A DNA stretch of 64,000 nucleotides from Tepidamorphaceae bacterium (GTDB lineage Bacteria > Pseudomonadota > Alphaproteobacteria > Rhizobiales > JAKSCL01): positions 1-64,000 of the forward strand of contig JANQPO010000012.1 in the NCBI GenBank assembly GCA_028289445.1, written 5' to 3'. Under the pieces are notes generated by a model. It made no database searches. It was not told where the DNA came from and worked only from the letters and a program-made list of their open reading frames with translations. This document shows positions 28,062-36,539 of this stretch, one piece after another. A program made the position numbers and the translations under genes. Positions within the stretch are counted from its first letter, which is position 1; the number at the start of each line of letters is the position of its first letter.

Positions 28062-29464
28062 GCGTCGACAACGAAGCCCCTTCTGCCGTTGAGGCACCGG
28101 CATCGCCGTCTTTGCTTGGCTGGCCGCTGCGGATCGTCAAATCGACGAGTTCATGGCTGGCCGCGCAGATGCCGAAAGGGCTTTACGCCCGGTCGATCCT
28201 GATCATCGTGACACCGATGGTGCTCCTGCAGTCCGTGCTGGCCTTCGTCTTCATGGAGCGGCATTGGGAAACGGTAACCCAGCGCCTGTCGGCCGCCGTA
28301 ACCCGGGACATCGCAGCGCTCATCGCGTTTTACGAAAGCTATCCCCACGACGATAACTACGAACAACTGCGTCGTATCGCGTTTCAAGAACTTGGCCTCA
28401 ATGTGGCCGTGCTTCCAAACGAGCCGCTGCCGTCGACGGGTCAGAAGCCGTTCTTTTCGATTCTGGATCGCAGTCTGTCGACAGAGTTGACCAAGCGCGT
28501 CGGCAAGCCGTTTTGGATCGACACCGTCGGCCGGTCCAACATCGTCGAAATCCGGATCAAACTCGACGACGCCGTGTTCCGGGTGTTTGCCAGGCGCAGT
28601 CAGACCTACGCCTCGAACTCCCATATCTTCCTGGTTTGGATGGTCGGAACATCGCTGGTCTTGCTGGTCGTCGCGGTCTTGTTTCTACGCAATCAGATCC
28701 GGCCAATCCTCACCCTGGCCGATGCGGCGGAGAATTTCGGCAAGGGTCAGCCAGTGCCGCCCGGATTCCGCCCACGCGGCGCCCGTGAAGTCCGTCGCGC
28801 CGCCCGTGCCTTCATCGAGATGCGCGGCCGGATCGAGCGGCAGATCGAACAGCGCACGGCGATGCTGGCGGGCGTCAGCCATGATCTGAGAACCGTGCTG
28901 ACACGGTTCAGGTTGCAGCTTGCGGTTCTGAGCAAGAAAGAAGACACGACGGACCTCCAAGGCGATGTCTCCGAGATGGAGCATATGCTTGAGGACTATC
29001 TCGACTTCGCTCAGGGCGACGGCGGCGAAACCGCTGCACCTTGTAATGCCCACGACATTTTGAAGACGCTTCAAAACGACCTGTCACGCTCAGGCCACGT
29101 CTCAACACTCGGTTTCGAAGGCGATCCCGTGGTCGAGATCAAGCCCAACGCCTTCAAGCGGTGTCTCGCCAATCTCATCCACAACGCCCATCGCCATGGG
29201 CAAACGGTGGCGATCAAGGCCCGTCGCGGCGAGCGCTATCTGAAAATCAAGGTCGAGGATGATGGGCCTGGCATTGCGCCAGAGGACCGGGAAAACGTGT
29301 TCCGGCCGTTCTTCCGCCTCGACGACGCCCGTAACCAAGATATCGGCGGGACTGGATTGGGATTAGCGATTGCCCGCGACATTGCCCGTGGCCATGGCGG
29401 CGATATCAGCCTGTCGGAAAGCCGCTACGGCGGGTTGTGCGCGACGGTGCGTATCCCAGTCTAG
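28055..29464 (+). CDS. EnvZ-like sensor histidine kinase
   Basis: A 469-residue inner-membrane kinase. Two membrane helices (about 46-67 and 192-212) flank a periplasmic sensor of about 125 residues, then a HAMP linker. The phospho-acceptor is His 276 in GVSHDLRTVLTRFRLQL. ATPase boxes are NLIHNAHRHG, VEDDGPGIAPEDRE and GGTGLGLAIARDIA. It overlaps the response regulator start region by 7 nt. The short H-box spacing and EnvZ-type order suggest an osmolarity or redox sensor, not deducible further. Confidence 0.92.
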   Translation: MVSVDNEAPSAVEAPASPSLLGWPLRIVKSTSSWLAAQMPKGLYARSILIIVTPMVLLQSVLAFVFMERHWETVTQRLSAAVTRDIAALIAFYESYPHDDNYEQLRRIAFQELGLNVAVLPNEPLPSTGQKPFFSILDRSLSTELTKRVGKPFWIDTVGRSNIVEIRIKLDDAVFRVFARRSQTYASNSHIFLVWMVGTSLVLLVVAVLFLRNQIRPILTLADAAENFGKGQPVPPGFRPRGAREVRRAARAFIEMRGRIERQIEQRTAMLAGVSHDLRTVLTRFRLQLAVLSKKEDTTDLQGDVSEMEHMLEDYLDFAQGDGGETAAPCNAHDILKTLQNDLSRSGHVSTLGFEGDPVVEIKPNAFKRCLANLIHNAHRHGQTVAIKARRGERYLKIKVEDDGPGIAPEDRENVFRPFFRLDDARNQDIGGTGLGLAIARDIARGHGGDISLSESRYGGLCATVRIPV

Positions 29465-29467
29465 GGA

Positions 29468-29812
29468 TCAGTGCAGTCGGCTACCGTTCGGTACCGGCTG
29501 ATCGGCATTGATGAAAACGACGGCGCCGTTTTCATCGGCGAACCCCAAGGTCAAGACTTCGGACATGAACGGCCCGACCTGGCGCGGCGGGAAGTTGACG
29601 ACAGCCGCCACCTGTCGCCCGACAAGATCTTCCGGCTTATAATGCACCGTCACCTGAGCCGAGGCCTTTTTTTCACCGATCTCCGGCCCGAAATCGATCC
29701 AAAGCTTGTAGGCCGGTTTGCGTGCCTCGGGGAACGGTTCGGCGGCCGTCACCGTGCCGATCCGGATATCGACCTTCAAGAAATCATCGATGGTGATCGT
29801 GTCGGTTGCCAT
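29468..29812 (-). CDS. csaA: tRNA-binding domain protein CsaA
   Basis: A 114-residue OB-fold protein: DFLKVDIRIGTVTAAEPFPEARKPAYKLWIDFG, VTVHYKPEDLVGRQVAAVVNFPP and the C-terminal EVLTLGFADENGAVVFINADQPVPNGSRLH, all diagnostic of CsaA. It binds tRNA and has been described as an export-related chaperone in Bacillus. Start ATG 29812 follows the TetR gene by 10 nt, so both are co-transcribed. It converges on the kinase with 3 nt between stops. Confidence 0.92.
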   Translation of the reverse strand: MATDTITIDDFLKVDIRIGTVTAAEPFPEARKPAYKLWIDFGPEIGEKKASAQVTVHYKPEDLVGRQVAAVVNFPPRQVGPFMSEVLTLGFADENGAVVFINADQPVPNGSRLH

Positions 29813-29822
29813 CGTCCGATCC

Positions 29823-30512
29823 TTAAGCCGTTTCCGGGTCGCCGGCCGGCGCATCGGACCCGTCATCGGGACGCCGGTCGCGGCGGCGGGCAAAGGCCGC
29901 GAGAGCACCGAACAGACGTCCCGCCCCTTTCTGCAAGCCATCGAGATTGCGCCGCATGCGTTCCGCCTCCCGCAGCCGGCGGTCGAGTTCGGCCATGGTG
30001 CGGGCCATGCCGGCGTCATCGTCCTTGAGCCAGACCCGGAAAGCCCTTGCGAAAACGACGACCAATCCCTGCGCCTCGATCATGCCGCCCGGCCCTTTTG
30101 GTGCGAGGCCGGCCGCCACCATCATCCAGTATTGCGATCTGACCGCGATGCGGTTCCACGCCGCAAGCGCCACGGGATCGTTGCGGCAGGCCTTGTAGAT
30201 TTCGCGCAGTGCGGCCTTGTGCGGAACCAGCGCGTCGAACCGCATCATCAAGACGTCGAAAATGCGCTCGCGTGGTGCGTCCTCCATCAAGTCGGCGGGA
30301 ACGGACTCCAGCACGGCCTGATCGATGCGCTCCGAAAAGGCGGCAATCAGCGCGAACGGATCAGCGTATTGCGCCCGCATTTGCGACAAGGACAAGCCGC
30401 AAGCTTCGGCAATGTCGGCGATCGTCACCGCATCGAAGCCGCGCTCCGCCACGAGTGACATAAAAGCATCGACAGGATCGATGGCTTTGGTCTTCGACTT
30501 CCGTGCGGCCAT
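29823..30512 (-). CDS. TetR family transcriptional regulator
   Basis: A 229-residue regulator. The N-terminal helix-turn-helix reads VAERGFDAVTIADIAEACGLSLSQMRAQYADPFALIAAF. The ligand domain has MMRFDALVPHKAALREIYKA; this part is also reminiscent of COQ9-like proteins. The basic C-terminus (RRRDRRPDDG) may be disordered. ATG 30512 has AGAAAGGG upstream. A 17-bp palindrome 20 nt before the start suggests autoregulation. Co-transcribed with csaA. Confidence 0.85.
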   Translation of the reverse strand: MAARKSKTKAIDPVDAFMSLVAERGFDAVTIADIAEACGLSLSQMRAQYADPFALIAAFSERIDQAVLESVPADLMEDAPRERIFDVLMMRFDALVPHKAALREIYKACRNDPVALAAWNRIAVRSQYWMMVAAGLAPKGPGGMIEAQGLVVVFARAFRVWLKDDDAGMARTMAELDRRLREAERMRRNLDGLQKGAGRLFGALAAFARRRDRRPDDGSDAPAGDPETA

Positions 30513-30532
30513 GGCAAAGGCCCTTTCTTGCA

Positions 30533-30549
30533 AGGTTAGAACCTAACCT
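30533..30549. promoter_or_regulatory. Probable TetR operator
   Basis: AGGTTAG-AAC-CTAACCT, a perfect 7-bp inverted repeat with a 3-nt spacer, in the 77-nt gap upstream of the TetR/csaA operon and close to its start codon. Size and symmetry suit a TetR dimer; binding is inferred. Confidence 0.5.
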
Positions 30550-30589
30550 AGGTGTCGGGGTGCTGTTTGGAAAGAGACCGGCTAAAGGA

Positions 30590-31411
30590 TCAGCCAGCCA
30601 GGTCGCGCGACCGCTGTGTCGCGGCCTGAACGGCGTCGCGCAAGAGCGGTTCCAGTCCGCCATCGGCCATCAGGACGTCGAGCGCCGCCGCGGTGGTGCC
30701 GCCCGGCGATGTCACGTTTTTGCGTAGCTGCGCGGCCGGGTCGTCCGACTGATGGAGTAGCTCACCGGCGCCCGACACGGTGACGCGCGCCAACTGCGCC
30801 GCAAGATCGGCTGGTAGACCGGCGGCAACGGCCGCCTTTTCGAGGCATTCTGCGAGATAGAAGATATAAGCCGGACCGGAGCCCGACACCGCCGTGACGG
30901 CGTCCATCAGCGCCTCGTCCTCAATCCAGGCAACCGCCCCGCTTGCCTGAAGAAGAGATCCGCAAAGGGCTCGGTCGGCGTCCGATGCCCGATCATTTGG
31001 ACAGGCGACCAACATGCCCCGGCCGATCGCAGCCGGCGTATTCGGCATCACCCGCACGATCGGCTGATCGGGTCCGAACCGCGCCTCAAAGTTTCCAAGC
31101 GTCCAACCTGCAGCAATGGAAATGACCAGTGTCGCCGCATCGGCGAGCGGAACGATATCGTCCAAGGCCGCCGCCATGATCTGTGGCTTGACCGCCAGCA
31201 CCATGGCGCGCGGCGCCACATGCGTTTCCGGCTCCGGATTGAGCCGAACGCCGGCGTCGGACAGAACCTTTGCCATCTCAGGCGGTGGCGAGGGGTCGAG
31301 AACGATGACGCGTGCGGGATCGAGGCCGCCGGCAAGCCAGCCCTGAAGCATCGCACCGCCCATCTTTCCGACGCCGACCAGGAGCAGCGGTCCCGATCCA
31401 TCCGGCAGCAT
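30590..31411 (-). CDS. proC: Pyrroline-5-carboxylate reductase
   Basis: A 273-residue enzyme for the last step of proline synthesis. It has the N-terminal Rossmann LLVGVGKMGGAMLQGWLAGG, VLAVKPQIM, VRVMPNTPAAIGRGM, and the substrate site DAVTAVSGSGPAYIFYL and NVTSPGGTTAAALDVL. Complete and normal length. Its stop is 77 nt from the TetR start; the upstream YbjN gene is 20 nt away on the same strand, so both are likely co-transcribed. Confidence 0.95.
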   Translation of the reverse strand: MLPDGSGPLLLVGVGKMGGAMLQGWLAGGLDPARVIVLDPSPPPEMAKVLSDAGVRLNPEPETHVAPRAMVLAVKPQIMAAALDDIVPLADAATLVISIAAGWTLGNFEARFGPDQPIVRVMPNTPAAIGRGMLVACPNDRASDADRALCGSLLQASGAVAWIEDEALMDAVTAVSGSGPAYIFYLAECLEKAAVAAGLPADLAAQLARVTVSGAGELLHQSDDPAAQLRKNVTSPGGTTAAALDVLMADGGLEPLLRDAVQAATQRSRDLAG

Positions 31412-31431
31412 GTCGTTCGATCCGTGCTGAA

Positions 31432-31935
31432 TCAGGCCGTTCCGGCGGTCTCAAACACCACCGTTTGCAGCGCTTCCGAGGCGCTCTTGCCGGCCCAGAC
31501 GACGAACTGGAAAGCCTGGAAATAGCGCTCGCAGGCCTCCGTCGCGGCCCGTAGAAGGCCTTCGCACTGCTCTTCGTTCAGCGCGCCGCCGCCCGACAGG
31601 AGCACACCATGGCGATACATCACCACGCCCTCTTGCGCCCACAGATCGAAATGACCGAGCCAGAGCTGTTCATTGATTTGCGACAACAGCATCGTGATCT
31701 CGGAACGGCGCCGGGGCGGCACCTTCAAATCGAAAGAGCACGCCAGGTGCAGCGCCTCCAGATCGTCGCGCCAGGTGAAGGATATGTGATAGTCGGCCCA
31801 GGATCCGGCAACCGAGATGGAGATTTCGTCGTCCGCGGAGCGATCGAACGCCCATTCATTCAAGTCGGCAATGTGCTCGACCACGTCGACCGGATTGGTG
31901 ATCCGGCTTTGAACATCGAGGGATACGGAGTGCAT
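31432..31935 (-). CDS. YbjN domain-containing protein
   Basis: A 167-residue cytosolic protein with the YbjN (T3SS chaperone-like) fold: WRDDLEALHLACSFDLKVPPRRRSEITMLLSQINEQLWLGHFDLW and VVMYRHGVLLSGG. E. coli YbjN affects motility and stress response, but in alphaproteobacteria the gene is a conserved neighbour of proC with no established role. ATG 31935 gives the usual length. Confidence 0.88.
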   Translation of the reverse strand: MHSVSLDVQSRITNPVDVVEHIADLNEWAFDRSADDEISISVAGSWADYHISFTWRDDLEALHLACSFDLKVPPRRRSEITMLLSQINEQLWLGHFDLWAQEGVVMYRHGVLLSGGGALNEEQCEGLLRAATEACERYFQAFQFVVWAGKSASEALQTVVFETAGTA

Positions 31936-32232
31936 GGCAGACCTCGGCTAACGTTACAATCACAATCGATTGCCGCCGGGAATTCCCGACGATTGTTGCG
32001 CTGCCAACCTTGCCGCGCTTCGCGCCGAAAGGCCGGGACGACTCTGCGATTCGTTCCCCCGCGCCGGTGCAGTCACCGCTGTGCGCGTTCCACGAATCAC
32101 CGACGAAATCACTATATCGTGGCCGATTCTTCCGTTGCCACTACCGTTGGGTTTGAAACCATAAGAAACCGTTAACAACTGTCCGCGAACGAAACACCAA
32201 TTTGGGGATTGTCCGGCGAGACGACGCCAGGG
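31936..32232. other. Intergenic region upstream of ybjN-proC
   Basis: 297 nt without a gene. Close to ybjN it holds two perfect palindromes, CAATCGATTG at 31963-31972 and CGGGAATTCCCG at 31977-31988, which could form a regulatory site. The rest, up to the ubiK stop, shows no protein-like frame or RNA gene I can support. Confidence 0.45.
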
Positions 32233-32490
32233 TCAGGATGCTTTGGGTTCGGCCGCTTCAAGGGCGTCGAGACGCGCCTTAAGCGCCTCGTTTTCCGCCC
32301 GCGCCTTTTGCGCCATCGCCTTGACCGCTTCGAACTCCTCGCGGCTCACGACATCGAGGTCTTGCAACATGCGCTCGGCCTGCGACCGCATGACGGTCTC
32401 GACCTCGCGGCGCACACCCTGCGCCACGCCAGCGGCATCGGTCATTACCTTCGCCATTTCATCGAAAAGTCGGCCGGTTGTCTGGGTCAT
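32233..32490 (-). CDS. ubiK: Ubiquinone biosynthesis accessory factor UbiK
   Basis: An 85-residue BMFP-domain protein (DUF526). The N-terminal amphipathic helix and RREVETVMRSQAERMLQDLDVVSREEFEAVKAMAQKARAENEALKARLDAL coiled coil match UbiK, which scaffolds the soluble ubiquinone-synthesis complex on lipids through UbiJ. ATG 32490 (MTQTTGRLFDEMAKVM) is the typical start. It is divergent from lgt with a 151-nt gap. Confidence 0.88.
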   Translation of the reverse strand: MTQTTGRLFDEMAKVMTDAAGVAQGVRREVETVMRSQAERMLQDLDVVSREEFEAVKAMAQKARAENEALKARLDALEAAEPKAS

Positions 32491-32641
32491 CGCGATACCC
32501 ATCCTCGATATTCGCTACGCTTACACACTGCTTTATATGATAGCGGCGACAAATGCGATCAAGTCAAGCGACGGAAACGAGACTTGCGCCTTAAGGGCTT
32601 GAGCGCTAGGCCGGGCCAGCATCACTCCGGGGCACGCCTTC

Positions 32642-33448
32642 ATGGTCGCAGCCATCCCCTTTCCGATGATCGACCCGGTCGCCGTCTCGTTCGGTCCGAT
32701 CGTCATCCGCTGGTACGCGCTGGCCTATATCGCGGGCATCCTGCTCGGCTGGTTCTACGCCGTTCGGCTGACGCGCAACGATGGCTTGTGGGGCGGGCCT
32801 TCGCCGGTCAGCCGCGCCCAGCTCGACGATTTCGTCCTTTGGCTGACGTTCGGGGTCATCCTGGGCGGTCGCCTCGGCTACGTGCTCTTCTACAATCCGG
32901 GGCACTATCTGAGCCATCCGGCCGAGATCATCCGGGTCTGGGAAGGCGGCATGGCGTTTCATGGCGGCCTTCTGGGCGTGCTGGTCGCCATCATCTGGTT
33001 TGCCAAACGAAACGGTATTCCACCCTTGTCGCTCGCCGACATCGTCACGGCTTCGGTGACCTTCGGTTTGTTCTTCGGCCGGATCGCCAATTTCGTGAAT
33101 GCCGAATTGTGGGGCCGGGTGACCGATGTGCCCTGGGCCGTCGTCTTCCCGGGTGCGGGGCCGTTGGCGCGCCATCCAAGCCAGCTCTACGAAGCGGCCC
33201 TGGAAGGTGCCGCGCTCTTCATCATTCTGCGCGTTTTGACCCATCGCTACGGCGCCTTACGCAAGCCCGGTGTCGTGACCGGCGTGTTCGTCGCAGGCTA
33301 CGGTTTCTTCCGTTTCCTCGTCGAATTCGTCCGCGAACCGGATGCTCATATCGGATTTCTGCCAGGCGGCCTGACCATGGGCATGGTTCTTTCCCTACCA
33401 ATGCTTGCGATTGGCGGTGCGCTGGCGTTCTGGGCGTGGCGGCGGTGA
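32642..33448 (+). CDS. lgt: Prolipoprotein diacylglyceryl transferase
   Basis: A 268-residue seven-helix inner-membrane enzyme that transfers diacylglycerol from phosphatidylglycerol to the lipobox Cys of prolipoproteins. Signature residues are in IRWYALAYIAGILLGW, GGRLGYVLFYNP, GGMAFHGGLLG and GRIANFVNAELWGR, with the conserved HPSQLYEA. First gene of a tight lgt-midA-pgeF operon: its TGA overlaps the next start (GTGA). Confidence 0.96.
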   Translation: MVAAIPFPMIDPVAVSFGPIVIRWYALAYIAGILLGWFYAVRLTRNDGLWGGPSPVSRAQLDDFVLWLTFGVILGGRLGYVLFYNPGHYLSHPAEIIRVWEGGMAFHGGLLGVLVAIIWFAKRNGIPPLSLADIVTASVTFGLFFGRIANFVNAELWGRVTDVPWAVVFPGAGPLARHPSQLYEAALEGAALFIILRVLTHRYGALRKPGVVTGVFVAGYGFFRFLVEFVREPDAHIGFLPGGLTMGMVLSLPMLAIGGALAFWAWRR

Positions 33449-34524
33449 GCGACACACCGCTCAGCAATCTCATTCGCCAACGGATCCGCGAGACCGGACC
33501 GCTGTCGGTCGCCGAGTACATGACGCTCGCCCTCGGTCATCCCGAACATGGCTACTATCGCCGCAAATCTGCCATCGGTGCCAACGGCGATTTCATCACG
33601 GCGCCGGAGATCAGCCAGATGTTCGGAGAATTGATCGGGGCCTGGGCTCTCGACATCTGGCGGCGGGCCATCGCGCCAAAGCCGCTAACGCTTGTCGAAT
33701 GCGGGCCCGGTCGCGGCACGTTGATGGCGGACGTGTTGCGCACGACTCGCTTGCTACCGGAGGCGACAAAAAGCCTCTCGGTCCATCTGGTCGAGACGAA
33801 CCGAACGCTCATCGACGACCAGTCCAAGCGGCTTTCGGACTTCGATTGCTCCATTGCCTGGCACCCGACGATCGACCATCTGCCTGACGGACCAGCCCTC
33901 ATCATCGCCAACGAATTCCTGGATGCACTGCCGATCCGCCAGTTCGTCCGAAAAGCGGACGGGTGGCACGAGATCGTGGTGGCGATCGATGCTGAGAGGC
34001 TCGCCTTTGCGCCCTCGCCCTTACCGGTCGATCCACAACTCATCCCCCCGGCATTCGCTCATGCAAAGGACGGAGCGATCTGCGAGATATCGCCGGCCGT
34101 CGAGCAGGCGGTGACATCAATCGCCACGCATATTGCAGATCATGGCGGTGCGGCGCTCTTGATCGACTACGGTCACACTCATTCCGCCCTCGGGGAGACG
34201 CTGCAAGCGGTCAAGAGCCATGCCTTTGCCGATCCTCTTGCAGCGCCCGGCGAGACCGACTTGACCGCACATATCGATTTCGAGGCTGTCGCAAAGGCGG
34301 CGCAAGCGGCCGGCGCAAATGTGCACGGCCCAGTGGAGCAAGGCGCTTTTCTGACGGCGCTCGGCCTGCACGAACGCGCTGCTATCTTGGCGGAGACCGC
34401 AGGGCGGACTGAGATCGACGCTGCCGTCCATCGTCTGAGCGATCCGGATGCCATGGGTGCCCTGTTCAAGGTGCTGGCGATCACGCATAAGGGAGCACCG
34501 GTGCCAGCCGGTTTTGCCGCTTAG
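33445..34524 (+). CDS. SAM-dependent methyltransferase, MidA/NDUFAF7 family
   Basis: A 359-residue class I methyltransferase. The N-terminal family motif MTLALGHPEHGYYRRKSAIGANGDFITAPEISQMFGEL is split over the SAM fold; the SAM-binding VECGPGRGTLMADVLR and ALIIANEFLDALPIRQF follow. NDUFAF7 dimethylates an arginine of complex I subunit NDUFS2, and a similar role at NuoD is likely but unproven in bacteria. GTG 33445 overlaps the lgt stop (GTGA); the long in-frame upstream extension is a shadow of lgt. Confidence 0.9.
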   Translation: MSDTPLSNLIRQRIRETGPLSVAEYMTLALGHPEHGYYRRKSAIGANGDFITAPEISQMFGELIGAWALDIWRRAIAPKPLTLVECGPGRGTLMADVLRTTRLLPEATKSLSVHLVETNRTLIDDQSKRLSDFDCSIAWHPTIDHLPDGPALIIANEFLDALPIRQFVRKADGWHEIVVAIDAERLAFAPSPLPVDPQLIPPAFAHAKDGAICEISPAVEQAVTSIATHIADHGGAALLIDYGHTHSALGETLQAVKSHAFADPLAAPGETDLTAHIDFEAVAKAAQAAGANVHGPVEQGAFLTALGLHERAAILAETAGRTEIDAAVHRLSDPDAMGALFKVLAITHKGAPVPAGFAA

Positions 34525-34532
34525 GAAACCTG

Positions 34533-35315
34533 ATGACTGCAGAGTCCATCCGCCATCCAGCACTCTCTCTTGATGGCATCGCGCACGGCTTCTTTACCCG
34601 CAAGGGCGGCGTCTCGGAGGGTGTCTACGCCGCGCTCAATTGCGGTCTCGGCTCCGGCGACGAACGAGAGAAGGTTCTCGAAAATCGGGCGCGGGTGGCG
34701 ACAGCTCTTGGTGTTGAGGCGCCGAATTTATGCACGGTCTATCAAGTCCACAGCCCCGAGGTCGTGATCCTCACCGAGCCGTTCAGCGGCACGCCGCCAC
34801 AAGCGGACGGCATGGTGACGAACGTCCCCGAGTTGGCGATCGGCGCGCTAGCGGCCGATTGCGCCCCAATCCTTTTCGCCGAACCGCAGGCACGCGTGGT
34901 CGGTTGCGCCCATGCCGGCTGGCGAGGCGCTCTGGCCGGTGTCGCCGAAGCGACCGTCGCTGCGATGGAGCGCCTGGGCGCGCATCGGTCGGTCATTCGG
35001 GCCGTCGTCGGGCCGTGCATCTCGTCCGCCAATTATGAGATCGGCCCCGACTTTGCAGCCGCCTTCATGGATGCAGCGCCCGAAAACGCCCGGTTCTTCA
35101 AAGCTGCCGAGCGACCGGGACACGCCTATTTTGATCTGCCCGGTTTCGCCGTCGACCGACTGGGAGCCCTCGGCTTGCACACCGTCGCCGCCACAGACGA
35201 TTGCACCTATGCCGACGAAGACCGCTTCTTCAGCTATCGCCGCAAGACTCACCGAAACGAACCGGACTATGGCCGTCAAATCTCGGCGATTGCGCTCTCG
35301 AATATGGATGGATAA
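34533..35315 (+). CDS. pgeF: Peptidoglycan editing factor PgeF / laccase-like purine nucleosidase
   Basis: A 260-residue YfiH/DUF152 protein. Metal-site motifs are VYQVHSPEV, AADCAPILF and GCAHAGWRGAL, and the C-terminus has DCTYADEDRFFSYRRKTHRN. Members have been assigned either peptidoglycan editing (removing L-Ser-containing muropeptides) or purine nucleoside phosphorolysis and polyphenol oxidation. It lies 8 nt after midA, as in many Hyphomicrobiales. Confidence 0.92.
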   Translation: MTAESIRHPALSLDGIAHGFFTRKGGVSEGVYAALNCGLGSGDEREKVLENRARVATALGVEAPNLCTVYQVHSPEVVILTEPFSGTPPQADGMVTNVPELAIGALAADCAPILFAEPQARVVGCAHAGWRGALAGVAEATVAAMERLGAHRSVIRAVVGPCISSANYEIGPDFAAAFMDAAPENARFFKAAERPGHAYFDLPGFAVDRLGALGLHTVAATDDCTYADEDRFFSYRRKTHRNEPDYGRQISAIALSNMDG

Positions 35316-35320
35316 ACGCT

Positions 35321-36484
35321 ATGGCGCTTCATTTCGAACCCCAGGAATTTGCTGACCGTCGCAAAAAGGTTCAGGCCGCACTGGCCGCTCGCGAACTCGA
35401 CGGACTTTTGATGTTCGCCCAAGAGAGCATGTATTGGCTCACCGGCTACGACACGTTTGGCTTCTGCTTCTTCCAATGTCTGGTGATGAAGGCCGATGGC
35501 CGGATGGCGCTTTTGACGCGGTCGGCCGATCTGCGCCAAGCCCAACACACATCCAATATCGACGACATCCGCATCTGGACCGACGTGGGCGGCGCCCGGC
35601 CGGCCGATCAGCTTAAGGACCTGATCGCCGATCTCGGCCTTTCCGGCGCGCGGCTGGGCATCGAAACCGAAACACAGGGCCTGACCCATGCCAACGGCCG
35701 AGCAGTCGATGCTGCGCTGGAGGGCTTCGCCACAGTCATCGAGGCTTCGGACGTCGTCTCGACCCTACGCACGATCAAGAGCCCGGCCGAAATGGCTTAT
35801 GTGCGCCGCGCCGCCGAGTTGGCCGACGACGCTTACGATGCCGGGCTTCAGGCAATCCATCCAGGCGCCAACGAGGGCGACGTTTTAGCCGCCATTCAAG
35901 GCGCCGTCTTTCGCGGCGGCGGCGACTATGCGGGCAACGAGTTCATTGTCGGCTCGGCCGACGATGCGCTTTTGTGCCGCTACAAATCGGGCCGGCGGGT
36001 CTTGTCCGACCCCGATCAAATCACGCTCGAATGGGCCGGCGCCTATCGCCGCTATCACGCTGCGATGTTTCGCACGGTCTGCGCCGGCGCGGCGACCCCG
36101 CGCCATGAGGCCATGTACGCCGCCGCCAAGGAAGCACTCATGGCCTGCGAGGCCGCGATGCGGCCCGGCAAAACCTTCGGCGACGTCTTCGACGCACACG
36201 CCTCAGCCGTCGATGCCCATGGCATGGCGCCGCACCGCCTCAACGCCTGCGGCTACAGTCTCGGCAGCCGTTTCACACCCTGCTGGATGGATGCGCCCAT
36301 GTTCTACCGTGCCAACCCCGCAGTGATTGAGCCGGGCATGGTTTTGTTCCCGCACATGATCCTCATGGATTCTGAGACCCGCACCGCGATGACCTTGGGT
36401 CAAACCTACGAAATTACTGAGAGCGGCCCGGTCAGCCTGTCCCGTTCGTCGCTGGACCTGCCGGTGCGCACCGGTTTAGACTGA
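35321..36484 (+). CDS. M24-fold (creatinase/Xaa-Pro peptidase-like) protein lacking metal ligands
   Basis: A 387-residue pita-bread protein with a creatinase N-domain (GLLMFAQESMYWLTGYDTFGF) and an M24 C-domain. Where dinuclear M24 peptidases have D-x(10)-D before RT, this protein has LEWAGAYRRYHAAMFRT (Glu then Ala). The GHG/L-G His position reads CGYSLGS, and the VEPG and final Glu positions read LFPHM and LGQTYE. All five metal ligands thus look altered, so a metal-free creatinase- or ectoine-hydrolase-like amide hydrolase is more likely than a peptidase. ATG 35321, 5 nt after pgeF. Confidence 0.82.
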   Translation: MALHFEPQEFADRRKKVQAALAARELDGLLMFAQESMYWLTGYDTFGFCFFQCLVMKADGRMALLTRSADLRQAQHTSNIDDIRIWTDVGGARPADQLKDLIADLGLSGARLGIETETQGLTHANGRAVDAALEGFATVIEASDVVSTLRTIKSPAEMAYVRRAAELADDAYDAGLQAIHPGANEGDVLAAIQGAVFRGGGDYAGNEFIVGSADDALLCRYKSGRRVLSDPDQITLEWAGAYRRYHAAMFRTVCAGAATPRHEAMYAAAKEALMACEAAMRPGKTFGDVFDAHASAVDAHGMAPHRLNACGYSLGSRFTPCWMDAPMFYRANPAVIEPGMVLFPHMILMDSETRTAMTLGQTYEITESGPVSLSRSSLDLPVRTGLD

Positions 36485-36497
36485 TTTGACGAAGAAT

Positions 36498-36519
36498 AAG
36501 CGCGCGACATGACGCGCTT
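36498..36519. other. Stem-loop between M24-fold gene and lipoprotein gene
   Basis: AAGCGCG/CGCGCTT, a perfect 7-bp stem with an 8-nt loop, 13 nt after the stop. No T tract follows, so it is a weak terminator candidate or an mRNA-end stabiliser. Confidence 0.35.
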
Positions 36520-36539
36520 GGGGGCGCCAGGTGTTGGCA

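Noticed and set aside
32209..33444. Long frame running into the MidA methyltransferase gene from upstream
   Set aside because: This part overlaps lgt in another frame; its residues are Arg/Pro-rich shadow sequence, and the GTG at 33445 gives the normal MidA start.
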